64,000 bases of DNA, taken from Candidatus Saccharimonadota bacterium (GTDB lineage Bacteria; Patescibacteriota; Saccharimonadia; Saccharimonadales; Saccharimonadaceae). Shown here piece after piece: positions 38,072 through 47,284 of the stretch. Each line of letters opens with the position of its first letter. The stretch's first letter is position 1. The position numbers were made by a program, and so were the translations under genes. The notes below the pieces were generated by a model. That model was not told the DNA's origin. It did no database searches and saw only the letters and a list, made by a program, of their open reading frames with translations. The DNA lies in the NCBI GenBank assembly GCA_017512095.1, contig JAFWHC010000007.1, positions 1-64,000 on the forward strand. Direction: 5' to 3'.

Positions 38072-38761
38072 TTAAGCAGATTTTTCTTCTGCGGCTCCCT
38101 CTTCGGGCTTGGCGCCGTTGTCGGACGGAACGTCGGCGGCGTTGACTTCACCGGCTTCGGCAGCGGCCTTGTCGGCGGCTTCGCGAGCTTCAGCTTCGGC
38201 GGCGGCGTCATAGACGTTGGCGACGACGGCTTCGAGATCGAGCTCTTTGTCGGCGAATTCGACACCAGAAGGAAGAACGATGTCCTTAATGAGGAGCTTA
38301 TCTTCGGTTGTGGCAAGCTTTGAAGCGTCGATGGTGATTTCTTTCGGGAGATCAGCGGGCTTGGCCTTGACGTCGATTTCTTCGAGGACTTGGTCGAGGG
38401 TTAGATGGGCTTTTGAAGCGTCGGAACCTTCGAAGCCAGTAACGACGATCGGCGTGGTTGCTTCGACGGCCTTTTTAGCGGAAACGGCTTGGAAAGAAAC
38501 GGCGACGATGCGGCGAGAGACCGGGTCGAGCTGGACGGATTTGACGATGGCCATGGTCTTTTTATCGTCGACGACAAGGTCGATTGGACTGTGATAGCCG
38601 GCGAGTTTTAGGACCTTCTCGGTTTCGTTGTAAGGAGATTTAGCGAGGATTTCGGACTTACCACCATAAATGACCGAAGGAACTAAACCTTCTTCGCGGA
38701 GAGCGAGGGCGCGCTTACCGGTTTCGGTGCGGACGCTCAAGCTTAGATTATATTCAGACAT
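38072..38761 (-). CDS. rplY: 50S ribosomal protein bL25 (CTC-type)
   Basis: This 229-residue protein starts MSEYNLSLSVRTETGKRALALREEG. That fits bL25/CTC (R-x-x-x-GKxxxxxLRxxGxVPAVIYG), continuing LVPSVIYGG. The second beta-rich domain (about 95-185) is characteristic of the long TL5/CTC form, which binds 5S rRNA. An Ala/Glu-rich tail of about 45 residues follows. AAGGAGGT precedes the ATG and a strong terminator follows. It is monocistronic. Confidence 0.93.
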   Translation of the reverse strand: MSEYNLSLSVRTETGKRALALREEGLVPSVIYGGKSEILAKSPYNETEKVLKLAGYHSPIDLVVDDKKTMAIVKSVQLDPVSRRIVAVSFQAVSAKKAVEATTPIVVTGFEGSDASKAHLTLDQVLEEIDVKAKPADLPKEITIDASKLATTEDKLLIKDIVLPSGVEFADKELDLEAVVANVYDAAAEAEAREAADKAAAEAGEVNAADVPSDNGAKPEEGAAEEKSA

Positions 38762-38826
38762 AAATTGTTATACCTCCTTTTTGTATAAGGATATTATAGA
38801 TGAGTATTTGAGAAAACGCAAGAGGT

Positions 38827-40668
38827 TTAAAGAGATTTTTGAAGGGCTTTGCAATTTGCTTCGAGGCGCTCTTTAAAGGCGGCTTTTGCGGCGGGGTAGT
38901 TTTCGTTATTGCCCTGCCAAGCTTCGAGGGCGGGGCCTTGAAGGGCGCGAGCGTACGAGAAGGTGACGGGCCATGGGAACGGGCCGTGATTGGTGACTTC
39001 TTGAAGGTTTTCGGTGGCTTGTTCTGGGGTTTGGCCGCCAGAAAGGAAGACGACACCGGCGAGATTTTCGGGTACGAACTTTTTAAGGACTTTGGCGGTC
39101 CAGTCGCCGACCTCTCTTGGGGTGGACTGGGTTTTGTATTGTTTGCCGGCGAGAATCATGTTGACTTTAAGAATGGTGGCGGCGAGGTCGACTTCTTGGC
39201 GTTCTAACTCGGCAAAGAGCTCTTTTAAAATGATGCCGGTAATCGCGGCGGAATGTTCGACGGGGTAGTCGCCATCAAAGACGACTTCTGGTTCGACGAT
39301 GGGGACGATGTTTGCTTCTTGGCATTTCTTGGCGTAGGAAGCCAGGATTTCAACGTTTTTATAGACGGTGTTTTTAGTTGGGGTGGTTGGAGTGATTTCG
39401 AAGGCGGCGCGCCACTTAGCGAAGCGGAGACCCATGTCGAAATATTCCTCAAGGCGTTCATCGAGGCCATTTAAGCCAAGTGTGTATTTTTCTTGGCTGC
39501 CGGGCATGTTGGCAAGACCTTTGTCGACTTTGATGCCGGGGATGATGCCTCTTCCGGTCAGATATTTAACGAAATCACGGCCGTCGTCGGCGGTTTGGCG
39601 GGCGGTTTCGTCAAAGAGGATAACGCCGTTGACGTATTTTTCTAGATCTGGCGTGGTGAAGAAAAGGTTGCGGTAATCACGGCGGTGCTGATAATCGTCT
39701 GGAATATGCATAGATTCAAACTTTTTATGGATTGAGCCGCCAGATTCGTCGGCAGCAAGAATGCCTTTGCCGTTGCCAACTAACTGTTTTGCCATTTGAT
39801 GAAGATCAATAGCGGAAGCTTGTTCTTCGGCGGCGAGGTTTTCTAAGTCTTTTTCGGGAAGAGTGCCGCTTAGCTTGCTGTTTTCAATGTTGATTTTAGC
39901 CATGAGGAGTTGTTCCTGTTTAGTTTTTTGATTCAGTCTGCTGCCGAGGATGGTAGCGGCGATGATAGAATAGGTGGTTAGATGAGTGTAGAGGTTGGTC
40001 TTGGTGAGTTTTTTGAACTTGATGGAATTTTTTTCGGATTTGATGCCGGTTTCTGATAATAGAAAGAGGTTGTCAGGCAGGAAATGTTTGACGGCGACGG
40101 CGTTCTGTTCAACTAGGAAAGGGTCATCGGAGAAAATAAGTTTTGCAACGCGAAGCAGTGGTTTGGCGTAGGCGGGAAGTCGCTTAGGGACATAAAAGGC
40201 GAGATGGACGTGGGTAGACTCGACCAGTTTAATGAGGTTTTGGACAAGTTCGATGCTTAAAATAGCGGAGCGGTCGAGAAAAATCCAGTCGTACTTTTTG
40301 GCGAGTTTTTTCGGGGAGAAAGGCGTGGGGATTTTTCTGGCGGGAGAAAGGTAAGAGATTTGGTTGCCAGCGACGAGAATATAGCGATAGCCTCGAGTTG
40401 GAACGGTGTTTGGCGTATTGGGCGTTTCTAGGCTGTGTGCTGGTTCGTCATAGATGTCGGCGACGTGGCCAAAGTTTTCGAGGACTTCTTTAGTGACGGC
40501 GGCGCCGGAAAGAAGATTTTCGCGGCCAAAAAATTCGTGTTTACTATCGTTGAAGCCGAGGTTTAGCCATTTAGTGCCGGTTTCGTCAGTTTCTAGGTTT
40601 TCGTGTTGTTCGTCGAGGCGGAGGTAGATGTCTTCTAGAACGTTGCCAACAATAAGGATTTTGCTCAT
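38827..40668 (-). CDS. Fusion: degenerate PfkB-type sugar kinase + class I fructose-bisphosphate aldolase
   Basis: Residues about 1-255 resemble a PfkB/ribokinase fold (ILIVGNVLEDIYLRLDE, then GRENLLSGAAVTKEVLENFG). The catalytic GAGD near its end is missing; the region reads TTYSIIAATILGSRLN. Residues about 256-613 are a complete class I aldolase, with GILAADESGGSIHKKFES, IPGIKVDKGL, FAKWRAAFEI, VPIVEPEV, ILKVNMI (Schiff-base Lys) and GVVFLSGGQT. The aldolase splits or forms fructose-1,6-bisphosphate. ATG MAKINIE at the junction could also start a separate aldolase. The mRNA is leaderless (TATAAT 6 nt before the ATG). Confidence 0.88.
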   Translation of the reverse strand: MSKILIVGNVLEDIYLRLDEQHENLETDETGTKWLNLGFNDSKHEFFGRENLLSGAAVTKEVLENFGHVADIYDEPAHSLETPNTPNTVPTRGYRYILVAGNQISYLSPARKIPTPFSPKKLAKKYDWIFLDRSAILSIELVQNLIKLVESTHVHLAFYVPKRLPAYAKPLLRVAKLIFSDDPFLVEQNAVAVKHFLPDNLFLLSETGIKSEKNSIKFKKLTKTNLYTHLTTYSIIAATILGSRLNQKTKQEQLLMAKINIENSKLSGTLPEKDLENLAAEEQASAIDLHQMAKQLVGNGKGILAADESGGSIHKKFESMHIPDDYQHRRDYRNLFFTTPDLEKYVNGVILFDETARQTADDGRDFVKYLTGRGIIPGIKVDKGLANMPGSQEKYTLGLNGLDERLEEYFDMGLRFAKWRAAFEITPTTPTKNTVYKNVEILASYAKKCQEANIVPIVEPEVVFDGDYPVEHSAAITGIILKELFAELERQEVDLAATILKVNMILAGKQYKTQSTPREVGDWTAKVLKKFVPENLAGVVFLSGGQTPEQATENLQEVTNHGPFPWPVTFSYARALQGPALEAWQGNNENYPAAKAAFKERLEANCKALQKSL

Positions 40669-40699
40669 GGTTATATTATAGCATAGTTTTTACGAATGA

Positions 40700-40722
40700 A
40701 AAAAGCCCCGCGGGGGCGGGGC
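40700..40722 (-). terminator. Terminator of the 40738 gene
   Basis: GCCCCGC (40705-40711) pairs with GCGGGGC (40716-40722). On the minus strand it is followed by TTTTTTC. It belongs to the recurring GCCCCGC terminator type. Confidence 0.8.
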
Positions 40723-40737
40723 GAAGGACTTGAAGTT

Positions 40738-41118
40738 TTAAGCGGTGGCGCGGATCATGTCGTTGAACTTGCCATAAGCAAGTTCGGCGTATTTATCGCC
40801 GAGGCGGAAGCCAACGGAGTAGTCGACGGTGCCAGCTTTTCTGACGCAGAGTTTGTCGGGAAACAGGTGGGTTTCCAGAGTGATGCTCTGGGCGGGAGTC
40901 TGGTGCGGCAGGTCGAGCGAGCCGTCGATGAGTTCGCTAGTGTTAAACAGGGTCGCGAGGACGGTCAGGAGACCGTTTTTGTCGTCCATTGTGACGCTAC
41001 ACTGGGTGCCAGGGACGGTCGCGAGCAAACCGTTTAGTCCGGAGAAGGAGCTGACGGTTTTGCCGTTGAGACTGGACACGATGTTTTGGCATTGCTTAAG
41101 AGACACGCTTTTAGCCAT
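40738..41118 (-). CDS. Hypothetical protein, 126 aa
   Basis: No family is recognised. The protein is soluble, starts MAKSVSLKQCQNIVSSLNG and has a strand-rich second half (SITLETHLFPDKLCVRKAGTVDYSVGFRLGDKYAELAYGK, seen as short blocks). The frame can be extended upstream by 101 codons, but that part has no coding character and crosses the promoter, so the ATG at 41118 is chosen. It has a strong promoter (41182-41210) and terminator. No good Shine-Dalgarno is seen upstream of the ATG. Confidence 0.7.
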   Translation of the reverse strand: MAKSVSLKQCQNIVSSLNGKTVSSFSGLNGLLATVPGTQCSVTMDDKNGLLTVLATLFNTSELIDGSLDLPHQTPAQSITLETHLFPDKLCVRKAGTVDYSVGFRLGDKYAELAYGKFNDMIRATA

Positions 41119-41181
41119 GATAAGGTACCGCGTTTTAGGTCCGCACGACCATGTATTTAACCTGGAAAAGGCTATGTCTTT

Positions 41182-41210
41182 ATTATAGCATAAAATGCTT
41201 ATTTTTGCAA
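41182..41210 (-). promoter_or_regulatory. Promoter of the 40738 gene
   Basis: Minus strand: TTGCAA (41205-41210), 17 nt ending in TATGC, then TATAAT (41182-41187). Its sequence is nearly identical to the promoter at 41559. Confidence 0.85.
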
Positions 41211-41294
41211 GAGAGCGATGGCGTTGACGGCTTAGATGAGGGTGCCGATGAGGGCGATAGACGATACTGTAACATATTCTTCTATATTTACAAG

Positions 41295-41325
41295 AAAAAG
41301 CCCCGCGGGGTTTGGTTTGCGGGGC
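41295..41325 (-). terminator. Terminator of the 41333 small protein gene
   Basis: GCCCCGC (41300-41306) pairs with GCGGGGC (41319-41325). On the minus strand it is followed by TTTTTC. The rest of the gap 41211-41294 shows nothing recognisable. Confidence 0.75.
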
Positions 41326-41332
41326 GAGATAA

Positions 41333-41500
41333 TCACAGATAACGGCGGTAGTATTCGGCGTGTTCGGACTCAGGGGTGTCAGGGGTAAAAACATTGATGA
41401 TGGTTTCGATGATGAAGCCAATAAAGTAGAGCGGAGCTAGGATAATGACGAGGACGAAAAGTGTGAATTTTAGGAAAAAGTTGGCGAATCGATCCGACAC
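41333..41500 (-). CDS. Small membrane protein, 55 aa, paralogue of the 36364 gene
   Basis: A GTG at 41500 lies 7 nt after AAGGAGGG and begins MSDRFANFFLKF. One membrane helix follows (about residues 11-34, TLFVLVIILAPLYFIGFII), and the tail ends EHAEYYRRYL. An ATG two bases upstream gives only a 10-codon frame. The resemblance to the 53-residue protein at 36364 in size, topology and the C-terminal E-x-A-x-Y-Y-x-R-Y motif supports both as real genes. It has its own promoter and terminator. The function is unknown. Confidence 0.75.
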   Translation of the reverse strand: MSDRFANFFLKFTLFVLVIILAPLYFIGFIIETIINVFTPDTPESEHAEYYRRYL

Positions 41501-41558
41501 ATTGGTTCCCTCCTTAAATGTGACTTCGGGGTAAGCTGCGACTAAGTAGTATAATGCT

Positions 41559-41587
41559 ATTATATCACAAAATGCTTATTTTGGCAA
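41559..41587 (-). promoter_or_regulatory. Promoter of the 41333 small protein gene
   Basis: Minus strand: TTGCCA (41582-41587), 17 nt, TATAAT (41559-41564). The spacer AAATAAGCATTTTGTGA differs from that at 41182 by only a few bases. Confidence 0.85.
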
Positions 41588-41663
41588 ATTAAATTATTAG
41601 GTCGCCTTGATTTTCTTTTGACATTTGCGTATAATTCTTATGTAAATAAATGGAAAACAAAAA

Positions 41664-42146
41664 ATGAAAACAAAAGCTAAAAAGAAAAACAAATATAACT
41701 GTTTTAAAGTGTCTACAATTTGTTTATCGGTGGTTTCTGTTGTATTGTTGACACTTACTATTTTCTTTGGACTCCAACGACCGACGCGCATCGAATCTAA
41801 AGAAATTGAAGCGTTTCAAACGTTGGCTGCTCGTTATGTAGAGCAGGGTTTTCGCGTCGATGGTGAAATTGCCTCGGCATATGACGGTTTGGGCATTTCT
41901 AAAGACGATGACTTATATATCAGTTTTACTTTAACTAAAATGGATGGGCATGTAGGCACCGCAAGACGAAACTATCGCCTTTATTTCCAATGTAAAGAAG
42001 AGAAGAAATACCACGACGCGGAACCATATTGCGCTATAGCTGGCGGTGCTGATGATTGGGAAGATATTCCAGAAGAGGAGCAAGCTGAGATGAGACGATT
42101 GATTGAAGAAATGGAAGAAAAAGCTAGAGAGAGCTCGTCTGACTAG
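41664..42146 (+). CDS. Membrane-anchored hypothetical protein, 160 aa
   Basis: The N-terminus is strongly basic (MKTKAKKKNKYNCFK), followed by a membrane helix (about 17-38, STICLSVVSVVLLTLTIFFGL). An outer domain with Asp/Tyr-rich strands follows, and then an acidic helical tail (EEEQAEMRRLIEEMEEKARE). No family was recognised. The third codon positions are richer in A and T than in neighbours, which suggests a different origin. The promoter TTGATT-N17-TATAAT lies about 35 nt upstream. The stop TAG shares the CTAG palindrome with the stop of the convergent uvrA. Confidence 0.75.
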   Translation: MKTKAKKKNKYNCFKVSTICLSVVSVVLLTLTIFFGLQRPTRIESKEIEAFQTLAARYVEQGFRVDGEIASAYDGLGISKDDDLYISFTLTKMDGHVGTARRNYRLYFQCKEEKKYHDAEPYCAIAGGADDWEDIPEEEQAEMRRLIEEMEEKARESSSD

Positions 42147-45016
42147 AGATATTTTTTGAGGTAGAGGCCGGTGGGGGTTTTCGCTTCGCGGGCGAGGTCT
42201 TCGGGGGTACCCTCGGCGACGACTTGTCCGCCATCTTGGCCGCCCTCGGGGCCCATATCGATAATCCAGTCGGCGGATTTAATGACGTGGAGGTTGTGTT
42301 CGATGATAATCATGCTATTGCCGCCGGAAACGAGTTTATTCAAGATGTCGAGGAGGCGTTTGACGTCGTCGGTGTGGAGGCCGGTGGTCGGCTCGTCGAG
42401 GATGTAGAGGGTCTTGCCGGTTGAGCGGCGGGAGAGTTCGGTGGCGAGTTTAATGCGCTGGGCTTCGCCGCCAGAGAAGGTCGTGGCGGGCTGACCGAGC
42501 TTGATATAGCCGAGGCCAACTTCTTTTAGGGTTTTTAGTTTATTAAAGATGGCGGGGATGTTCTTGAAAAAGTCGCAAGCTTCGTCGATAGTCATCTCTA
42601 AGACTTCGGAGATGTCTTTGCCTTTATATTTGATTTCTAGGGCTTCGCGGTTGTAACGACGGCCGTGGCAGGCGGGACAGGTGACGTAGACGTCGGGGAG
42701 GAAGTGCATTTCGATTTTGTTGACGCCGTCGCCTTGGCAGGCTTCGCAGCGGCCGCCCTTGACGTTGAAGGAGAAGCGGCCAGACTTATAGCCGCGGAGT
42801 TCGGCTTCGGGCTGAGCGGCGAAGAGGTCGCGGATGGCGGTGAAAACGCCGGTGTAGGTTGCAGGGTTAGAGCGCGGGGTGCGGCCGATGGGGCTTTGGT
42901 CGACGATAACGACTTTGTCAAGGTGGCCAATGCCTTCGATGCGGTCGTGAAGTCCGGGGACGGTCTGAGCATGGTTCAGCCTTGCTTGGAGTTCTTTAGC
43001 GAGGATTTCGTTGACGAGGGTGGACTTGCCGGAGCCGGAGACGCCAGAGACGACGGTCATGACGCCAAGTGGGAACTTGACCGTGAGGTTTTTGAGGTTG
43101 TTTTCGCGAGCACCGACGACAGTGAGGAACTTGTCTTTTTTGAGTTTTCTACGGGATTTGGGCGTGTCGATTTTAAGCTCGCCTTTTAAGTATTTCCCGG
43201 TGATGGAGTTGGGATTTTTCATGATTTCTTCGGGGGTACCGGCGGCGACGAGGCGGCCGCCTTGGCTCCCGGCTCTTGGGCCGATGTCGATGATGTAGTC
43301 GGACTGCAGCATGGTGTCTTCGTCGTGCTCGACAACGAGGACGGTGTTTTTGAGGTCTCTTAAATGTTTCAGCGTGGCGATGAGTTTGTCGTTGTCGCAT
43401 TGGTGAAGACCGATTGACGGTTCGTCGAGGACATAAAGGACGCCCTGGAGGCCAGAGCCAATTTGGGTGGCGAGGCGTATACGTTGAGCTTCGCCGCCGC
43501 TTAGGGTGTTTGCCGCGCGGCCGAGTTCAAGATAGCCGAGTCCGACATCCTGCATGAACTGGACGCGTTCGCGGATTTCTTTGAGGATGGGGTCGGCGAT
43601 GAGATGTTCTGACTCGGTGAAATCGAGGTCTTGGTTTAGGACTTTGAGGGTTTGGTCGACGTCGAGGGAGCACATGTCAACGATATTGAGGTCGTGAACG
43701 GTGACGGCGAGGACCGCGGGTTTGAGGCGGGCGCCGTGGCAAGTTTGACACTCGCGGACGCGCATGAAACGTTCAATGTCCTTTTTGACGAATTCGGAGA
43801 CGTCTGGGTTATTATAACGGCGTTCGAGATTGGGAATGACGCCCTCGTAGGTGGTTTCGTAAGTGGTGCCGGCGGCGAACTTGCCGGAGCCGGAGACCAT
43901 GACTTTGTATTTGTCGGCGCCGGTGCCATAGAGGATTTTGTCGATGTCTTCTGGTTTTAGGTCGCGGATAGGGGTATGGATGGAAAAACCATGTTTTTCG
44001 CCGACGGAGGCGAGGCGTTTGAGCCAGTAGGAGTCGTAGCTAATGCGATTGAAGGGGCGGATGCCGCCTTCGGCGATGGTGAGGTTGGGGTTTAAAACGA
44101 GCTTCGGGTCGATTTCCATGCGGATGCCGAGACCGGTGCAGGTTGGACAAGCGCCTTCGGGAGCGTTGAAGGAAAAGAGGCGCGGCTCAAGCTCGGGAAT
44201 GAGTTCGTCGGGGTGGAGCGGGCAAGCGTAACGTTGAGAAAAGGTGATAAGTTCGTTTTCTTTGATATTTTTGCCGTCGACACTGGTTGTGTTGTCGTTG
44301 ATTTTGAGGAGTTTAATGATTCCCTGTCCGAGTTCCAAGGCTTGTTCGATGGAGCCGGAGATGCGAGTTTGTAAATCTGGGCTCAAAATAAAGCGATCGA
44401 CGACGAGTTCGATGTCGTGGCGTTCTTGTTTTTCGAGTGCGGGGAATTCGTCGAGCGCATAAACGATGCCATCAACACGAACACGCGAGAAGCCTTTAGC
44501 TTCGTATTGTTCGGGGATGTGCTGAAATTCGCCTTTTTTACTTTGGACGATGGGGGCGAGGAGCATAAGCTTGGCGCCGAGCGGGAGTTTCATGACTTCG
44601 TTTACGATGTCCTCGACGGAGCGGCGAGAGACTTCGCGATGGCAAATTGGGCAGTGCGGAACGCCGACGCGAGCGAAAAGAAGACGAAGGTAATCATAGA
44701 CTTCCGTGACGGTGGCGACGGTTGAGCGAGGGTTTCTGGAGGTTGATTTTTGGTCGATGGAGATAGCGGGAGAGAGGCCGGTGATGGAGTCGACGTCGGG
44801 CTTGTCCATGACGCCGAGAAACATGCGGGCGTAGCTGGAGAGAGATTCGACGTAGCGGCGTTGCCCTTCGGCGTAGATAGTGTCGAAGGCGAGGCTGGAT
44901 TTGCCAGAGCCAGAGAGGCCAGTGATGACGACGAGTTTGTCGCGAGGAATGTCGACGTCGATGTTTTTTAAATTATGTTGCCGCGCGCCGCGGATTCTGA
45001 TGTAATTCTCTTCCAT
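42143..45016 (-). CDS. uvrA: Excinuclease ABC subunit A
   Basis: This 957-residue damage-recognition ATPase of nucleotide excision repair starts [21 protein letters not shown]. It has two ABC modules with Walker [15 protein letters not shown] and [13 protein letters not shown] and signatures [11 protein letters not shown] and [11 protein letters not shown]. Zinc modules are present ([24 protein letters not shown] with CPACHGRR), unlike the zinc-free RpoC. The length is normal for UvrA. The promoter is weak-looking, with an extended TGC-TATAAT at 45041-45046 about 24 nt upstream. It is convergent with the 41664 gene, with no terminator between them. Confidence 0.98.
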   Translation of the reverse strand: MEENYIRIRGARQHNLKNIDVDIPRDKLVVITGLSGSGKSSLAFDTIYAEGQRRYVESLSSYARMFLGVMDKPDVDSITGLSPAISIDQKSTSRNPRSTVATVTEVYDYLRLLFARVGVPHCPICHREVSRRSVEDIVNEVMKLPLGAKLMLLAPIVQSKKGEFQHIPEQYEAKGFSRVRVDGIVYALDEFPALEKQERHDIELVVDRFILSPDLQTRISGSIEQALELGQGIIKLLKINDNTTSVDGKNIKENELITFSQRYACPLHPDELIPELEPRLFSFNAPEGACPTCTGLGIRMEIDPKLVLNPNLTIAEGGIRPFNRISYDSYWLKRLASVGEKHGFSIHTPIRDLKPEDIDKILYGTGADKYKVMVSGSGKFAAGTTYETTYEGVIPNLERRYNNPDVSEFVKKDIERFMRVRECQTCHGARLKPAVLAVTVHDLNIVDMCSLDVDQTLKVLNQDLDFTESEHLIADPILKEIRERVQFMQDVGLGYLELGRAANTLSGGEAQRIRLATQIGSGLQGVLYVLDEPSIGLHQCDNDKLIATLKHLRDLKNTVLVVEHDEDTMLQSDYIIDIGPRAGSQGGRLVAAGTPEEIMKNPNSITGKYLKGELKIDTPKSRRKLKKDKFLTVVGARENNLKNLTVKFPLGVMTVVSGVSGSGKSTLVNEILAKELQARLNHAQTVPGLHDRIEGIGHLDKVVIVDQSPIGRTPRSNPATYTGVFTAIRDLFAAQPEAELRGYKSGRFSFNVKGGRCEACQGDGVNKIEMHFLPDVYVTCPACHGRRYNREALEIKYKGKDISEVLEMTIDEACDFFKNIPAIFNKLKTLKEVGLGYIKLGQPATTFSGGEAQRIKLATELSRRSTGKTLYILDEPTTGLHTDDVKRLLDILNKLVSGGNSMIIIEHNLHVIKSADWIIDMGPEGGQDGGQVVAEGTPEDLAREAKTPTGLYLKKYL

Positions 45017-45079
45017 AAAATATCTCGCTTAAACTAAAGAATTATAGCACAAAAACACTAAATAATCCAGGGTGTAGGC

Positions 45080-46507
45080 TTAGTAGCCGAAGTCTTGTAG
45101 GCTTTGATACCACAAATAAAGCTCTTGAAGGAGAAACTGTTTGGCGTCGTCTTGTTGGACGGCAGGGTCTTTGGCAAGGCGGTTCATCTCGGCGAGGAAA
45201 GTGGTGGACTGGCGGGCAAGACGAGCGGAGCGGTAAGTTTGCCATTTTTCGGCTTCGTCTTCCGTGAGCGAGGTTGGGAAGTTCTTGGCTTTGTAGTGGA
45301 GGAGGAGTTCGGGAAGGCGATCATCGGAAAAGTTGGGATGAAAGTCGGCAAGTTTTTCTGCGGAATCGGCATTTCGGACGGTGGTAAGGCGGACGCGATC
45401 TTGCTCGGGCGTGAAGCCATCATAGAGGGCGGTTTCGGCGTCAAAAGGTTTGCGGTCGTACTTGTCGGCGGAATGCTCGTTTTTAAGCTTTTCTAAGAGG
45501 TCGGGGTGGGATTGGAGCGCGGAGAGGTTTTGCGCAATTTTTGACTTGTCTAAGGCGATTTTTGACCAGCCATCGTCCATATCAAGGACGCCTAAAGGCG
45601 CAACGGCGGGGCAGCGATTGTAGGCTAGCTCTTTGAACTTGGGGAAGAAAAGGTCGGCGAGGCTAACTTCGGGGTTGACGAGAAAATCCGGCGCGGTTTG
45701 TTTGGCTTCTTCGATCAGTTCGTTAAGATTGTAGCGGAGGTCGAAGACGACAAGGTTGCCGTTTTTGCCGGCGAAGACCGGGACGCAGACGGTTGTGAAA
45801 TTATGCGTAGAGCCGAAACGACCAGAAGAATAGACAAAAGGCTTAGGGTTTTCAAGGTTGACAAGCGCTTTAACCTCGCGTTTGTCGCGAAGTTTATAAA
45901 GGAAGTTCCAGAGTTTTGGTTGTTTGTCGCGAATGAGGCGGGTGACGTCGATAAGTGCACTGACGTCAGAGAGGGCGTCGTGGGCGGATTCGTGTGAGAT
46001 ACCATTTTCTTTAGTGAGCAGCTCAAGGCGATTGGTTGGTTTCCCCTCTGGCGTAGTGGGCCAATTGATGCCGTCGGGGCGAAGGGCGCGGGTCATGCGA
46101 ACGACGTCAAGCATATCCCAGCGACTGCGACCGTCTTTCCATTGCCATTCATAGGGGTCGTAAAAATTGCGCCAGAATAGATGTTGGATGAACTTATCGT
46201 CGAAGCGTACGGAATTATAGCCGAGGATGACTGTGTCGGGCGTGAAAATTTCTTCGGTGAGGATTTTGGCGAGTTCACGCTCTTCAATTCCGTCTTCGAC
46301 GGATTTTTGTGGCGTGATTTTGGTGGTCAAGATGGCGCCAGGTGACGGGAGAGTGTCGTCGCAGAGTTTAACGAGAAGGTTGACGGGTTCGCCGACCGGG
46401 TCAAGGTTGAGGTTTGTGCGCTGGCCAGCGAACTGCATGATGCGGTCGTCGCCGCTGGAGAGACCGGAAGTTTCGAGGTCGTAGAAGAAGAAAGTCGGCG
46501 TTGCCAC
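45080..46507 (-). CDS. sbcB: Exodeoxyribonuclease I
   Basis: This 475-residue DEDDh-type 3'-5' exonuclease acts on single-stranded DNA. The first acidic motif is FFFYDLETSG (Exo I), with VILGYNSVRFDDKF carrying the second. The third block is SHESAHDALSDVSALIDVTRLI with the His and Asp. The C-terminal SH3-like and helical regions of ExoI are recognisable (KKLRDKRE-like and LYLWYQSLQDFGY at the end). The start is GTG (MATPTFFFYD), 3 nt after the FKBP gene stop, so it is cotranscribed. Confidence 0.94.
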   Translation of the reverse strand: MATPTFFFYDLETSGLSSGDDRIMQFAGQRTNLNLDPVGEPVNLLVKLCDDTLPSPGAILTTKITPQKSVEDGIEERELAKILTEEIFTPDTVILGYNSVRFDDKFIQHLFWRNFYDPYEWQWKDGRSRWDMLDVVRMTRALRPDGINWPTTPEGKPTNRLELLTKENGISHESAHDALSDVSALIDVTRLIRDKQPKLWNFLYKLRDKREVKALVNLENPKPFVYSSGRFGSTHNFTTVCVPVFAGKNGNLVVFDLRYNLNELIEEAKQTAPDFLVNPEVSLADLFFPKFKELAYNRCPAVAPLGVLDMDDGWSKIALDKSKIAQNLSALQSHPDLLEKLKNEHSADKYDRKPFDAETALYDGFTPEQDRVRLTTVRNADSAEKLADFHPNFSDDRLPELLLHYKAKNFPTSLTEDEAEKWQTYRSARLARQSTTFLAEMNRLAKDPAVQQDDAKQFLLQELYLWYQSLQDFGY

Positions 46508-46510
46508 GGT

Positions 46511-47263
46511 TTATTCCCCGGTGGTTTCGGTCGGTTCGGAAGCTTCGACGTCTACGTCGGAAGAATCGTAGTTAGAATAAGCCTGTGAATAGGCGGCGTA
46601 GAGGGCGTTTTCGATATTTGAAAGTTCTTTGTTGAGTTTGGCTAGTTCTTCGTCGGGCTTGATGGCCATGACGATGAATTTAAGTGGAGAGTTGGTGCCA
46701 CCGCAGATTTCGGAGGTTTCTCCGTAAGCGAGCGAGCCAGGAATGGTCATTTCGCGAACGCCGCCAAATTTCATGCCTTCGGCGCCAAGATACCAGCCTT
46801 CGATAAGGGAGATGCCGGAAAGGCTGAGCGGGGATTTGAGAGAGGTCGGCTCATCGTAGTTGTCGAACGACGAATCAAAGACTTCTTCGTCAGAGCAGTA
46901 ACCGATATAATAGGCGTCATAGTTGTCTTTAGAAACGACTTCGCCGTCACCTTCTTTTAGGTCTTTGGTTTGGATGCCGTTGCTGTTGGCAGTGGTGGAG
47001 TTGTAAGCTTTGACGTTGGATTTGTATGACTTGAACTCTTCGAAGTATTGTTCGGAAAGGCGTTTTGCGACTGTGTCGACTTCGGCGAGCTTGTCGGAGT
47101 AGGCGGTTTGTAGCTGGTCCATGGTCATTTTGGAATAGTTGACGGTGCCGTTACCCATGACGATGAGGACATAGGCGGCGAGTGAAGAGCCGAGCAAAAC
47201 GGCCGCTACGAGTGCGAAAATTAGGCGCTGTTTTCTAGATGGTTTTAAGTCTTTTTCTTGCAT
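46511..47263 (-). CDS. Membrane-anchored FKBP-type peptidyl-prolyl isomerase
   Basis: In 250 residues, an N-terminal membrane helix (about 13-36) is followed by a helical stretch and an FKBP-like domain at about 95-205. The blocks are LKEGDGEVVSKDNYDAYYIGYCSDEEVFDSSF, GISLIEGWYLGAEGMKFGGVREMTIPGSLAYGE and SPLKFIVMAIKP, seen as short pieces that match FKBP order. Such proteins help fold exported proteins. A coiled segment and Asp/Glu-rich tail follow. AAGGAGG precedes the ATG. It heads a pair with sbcB. Confidence 0.88.
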   Translation of the reverse strand: MQEKDLKPSRKQRLIFALVAAVLLGSSLAAYVLIVMGNGTVNYSKMTMDQLQTAYSDKLAEVDTVAKRLSEQYFEEFKSYKSNVKAYNSTTANSNGIQTKDLKEGDGEVVSKDNYDAYYIGYCSDEEVFDSSFDNYDEPTSLKSPLSLSGISLIEGWYLGAEGMKFGGVREMTIPGSLAYGETSEICGGTNSPLKFIVMAIKPDEELAKLNKELSNIENALYAAYSQAYSNYDSSDVDVEASEPTETTGE

Positions 47264-47284
47264 TGATACCTCCTTAGGATTTTT

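Noticed and set aside
40738-41421. 227-aa version of the 40738 protein
   Set aside because: The first 101 codons cross the promoter at 41182-41210 and part of the neighbouring terminator; amino-acid composition is non-coding in character. The ATG at 41118 is preferred.
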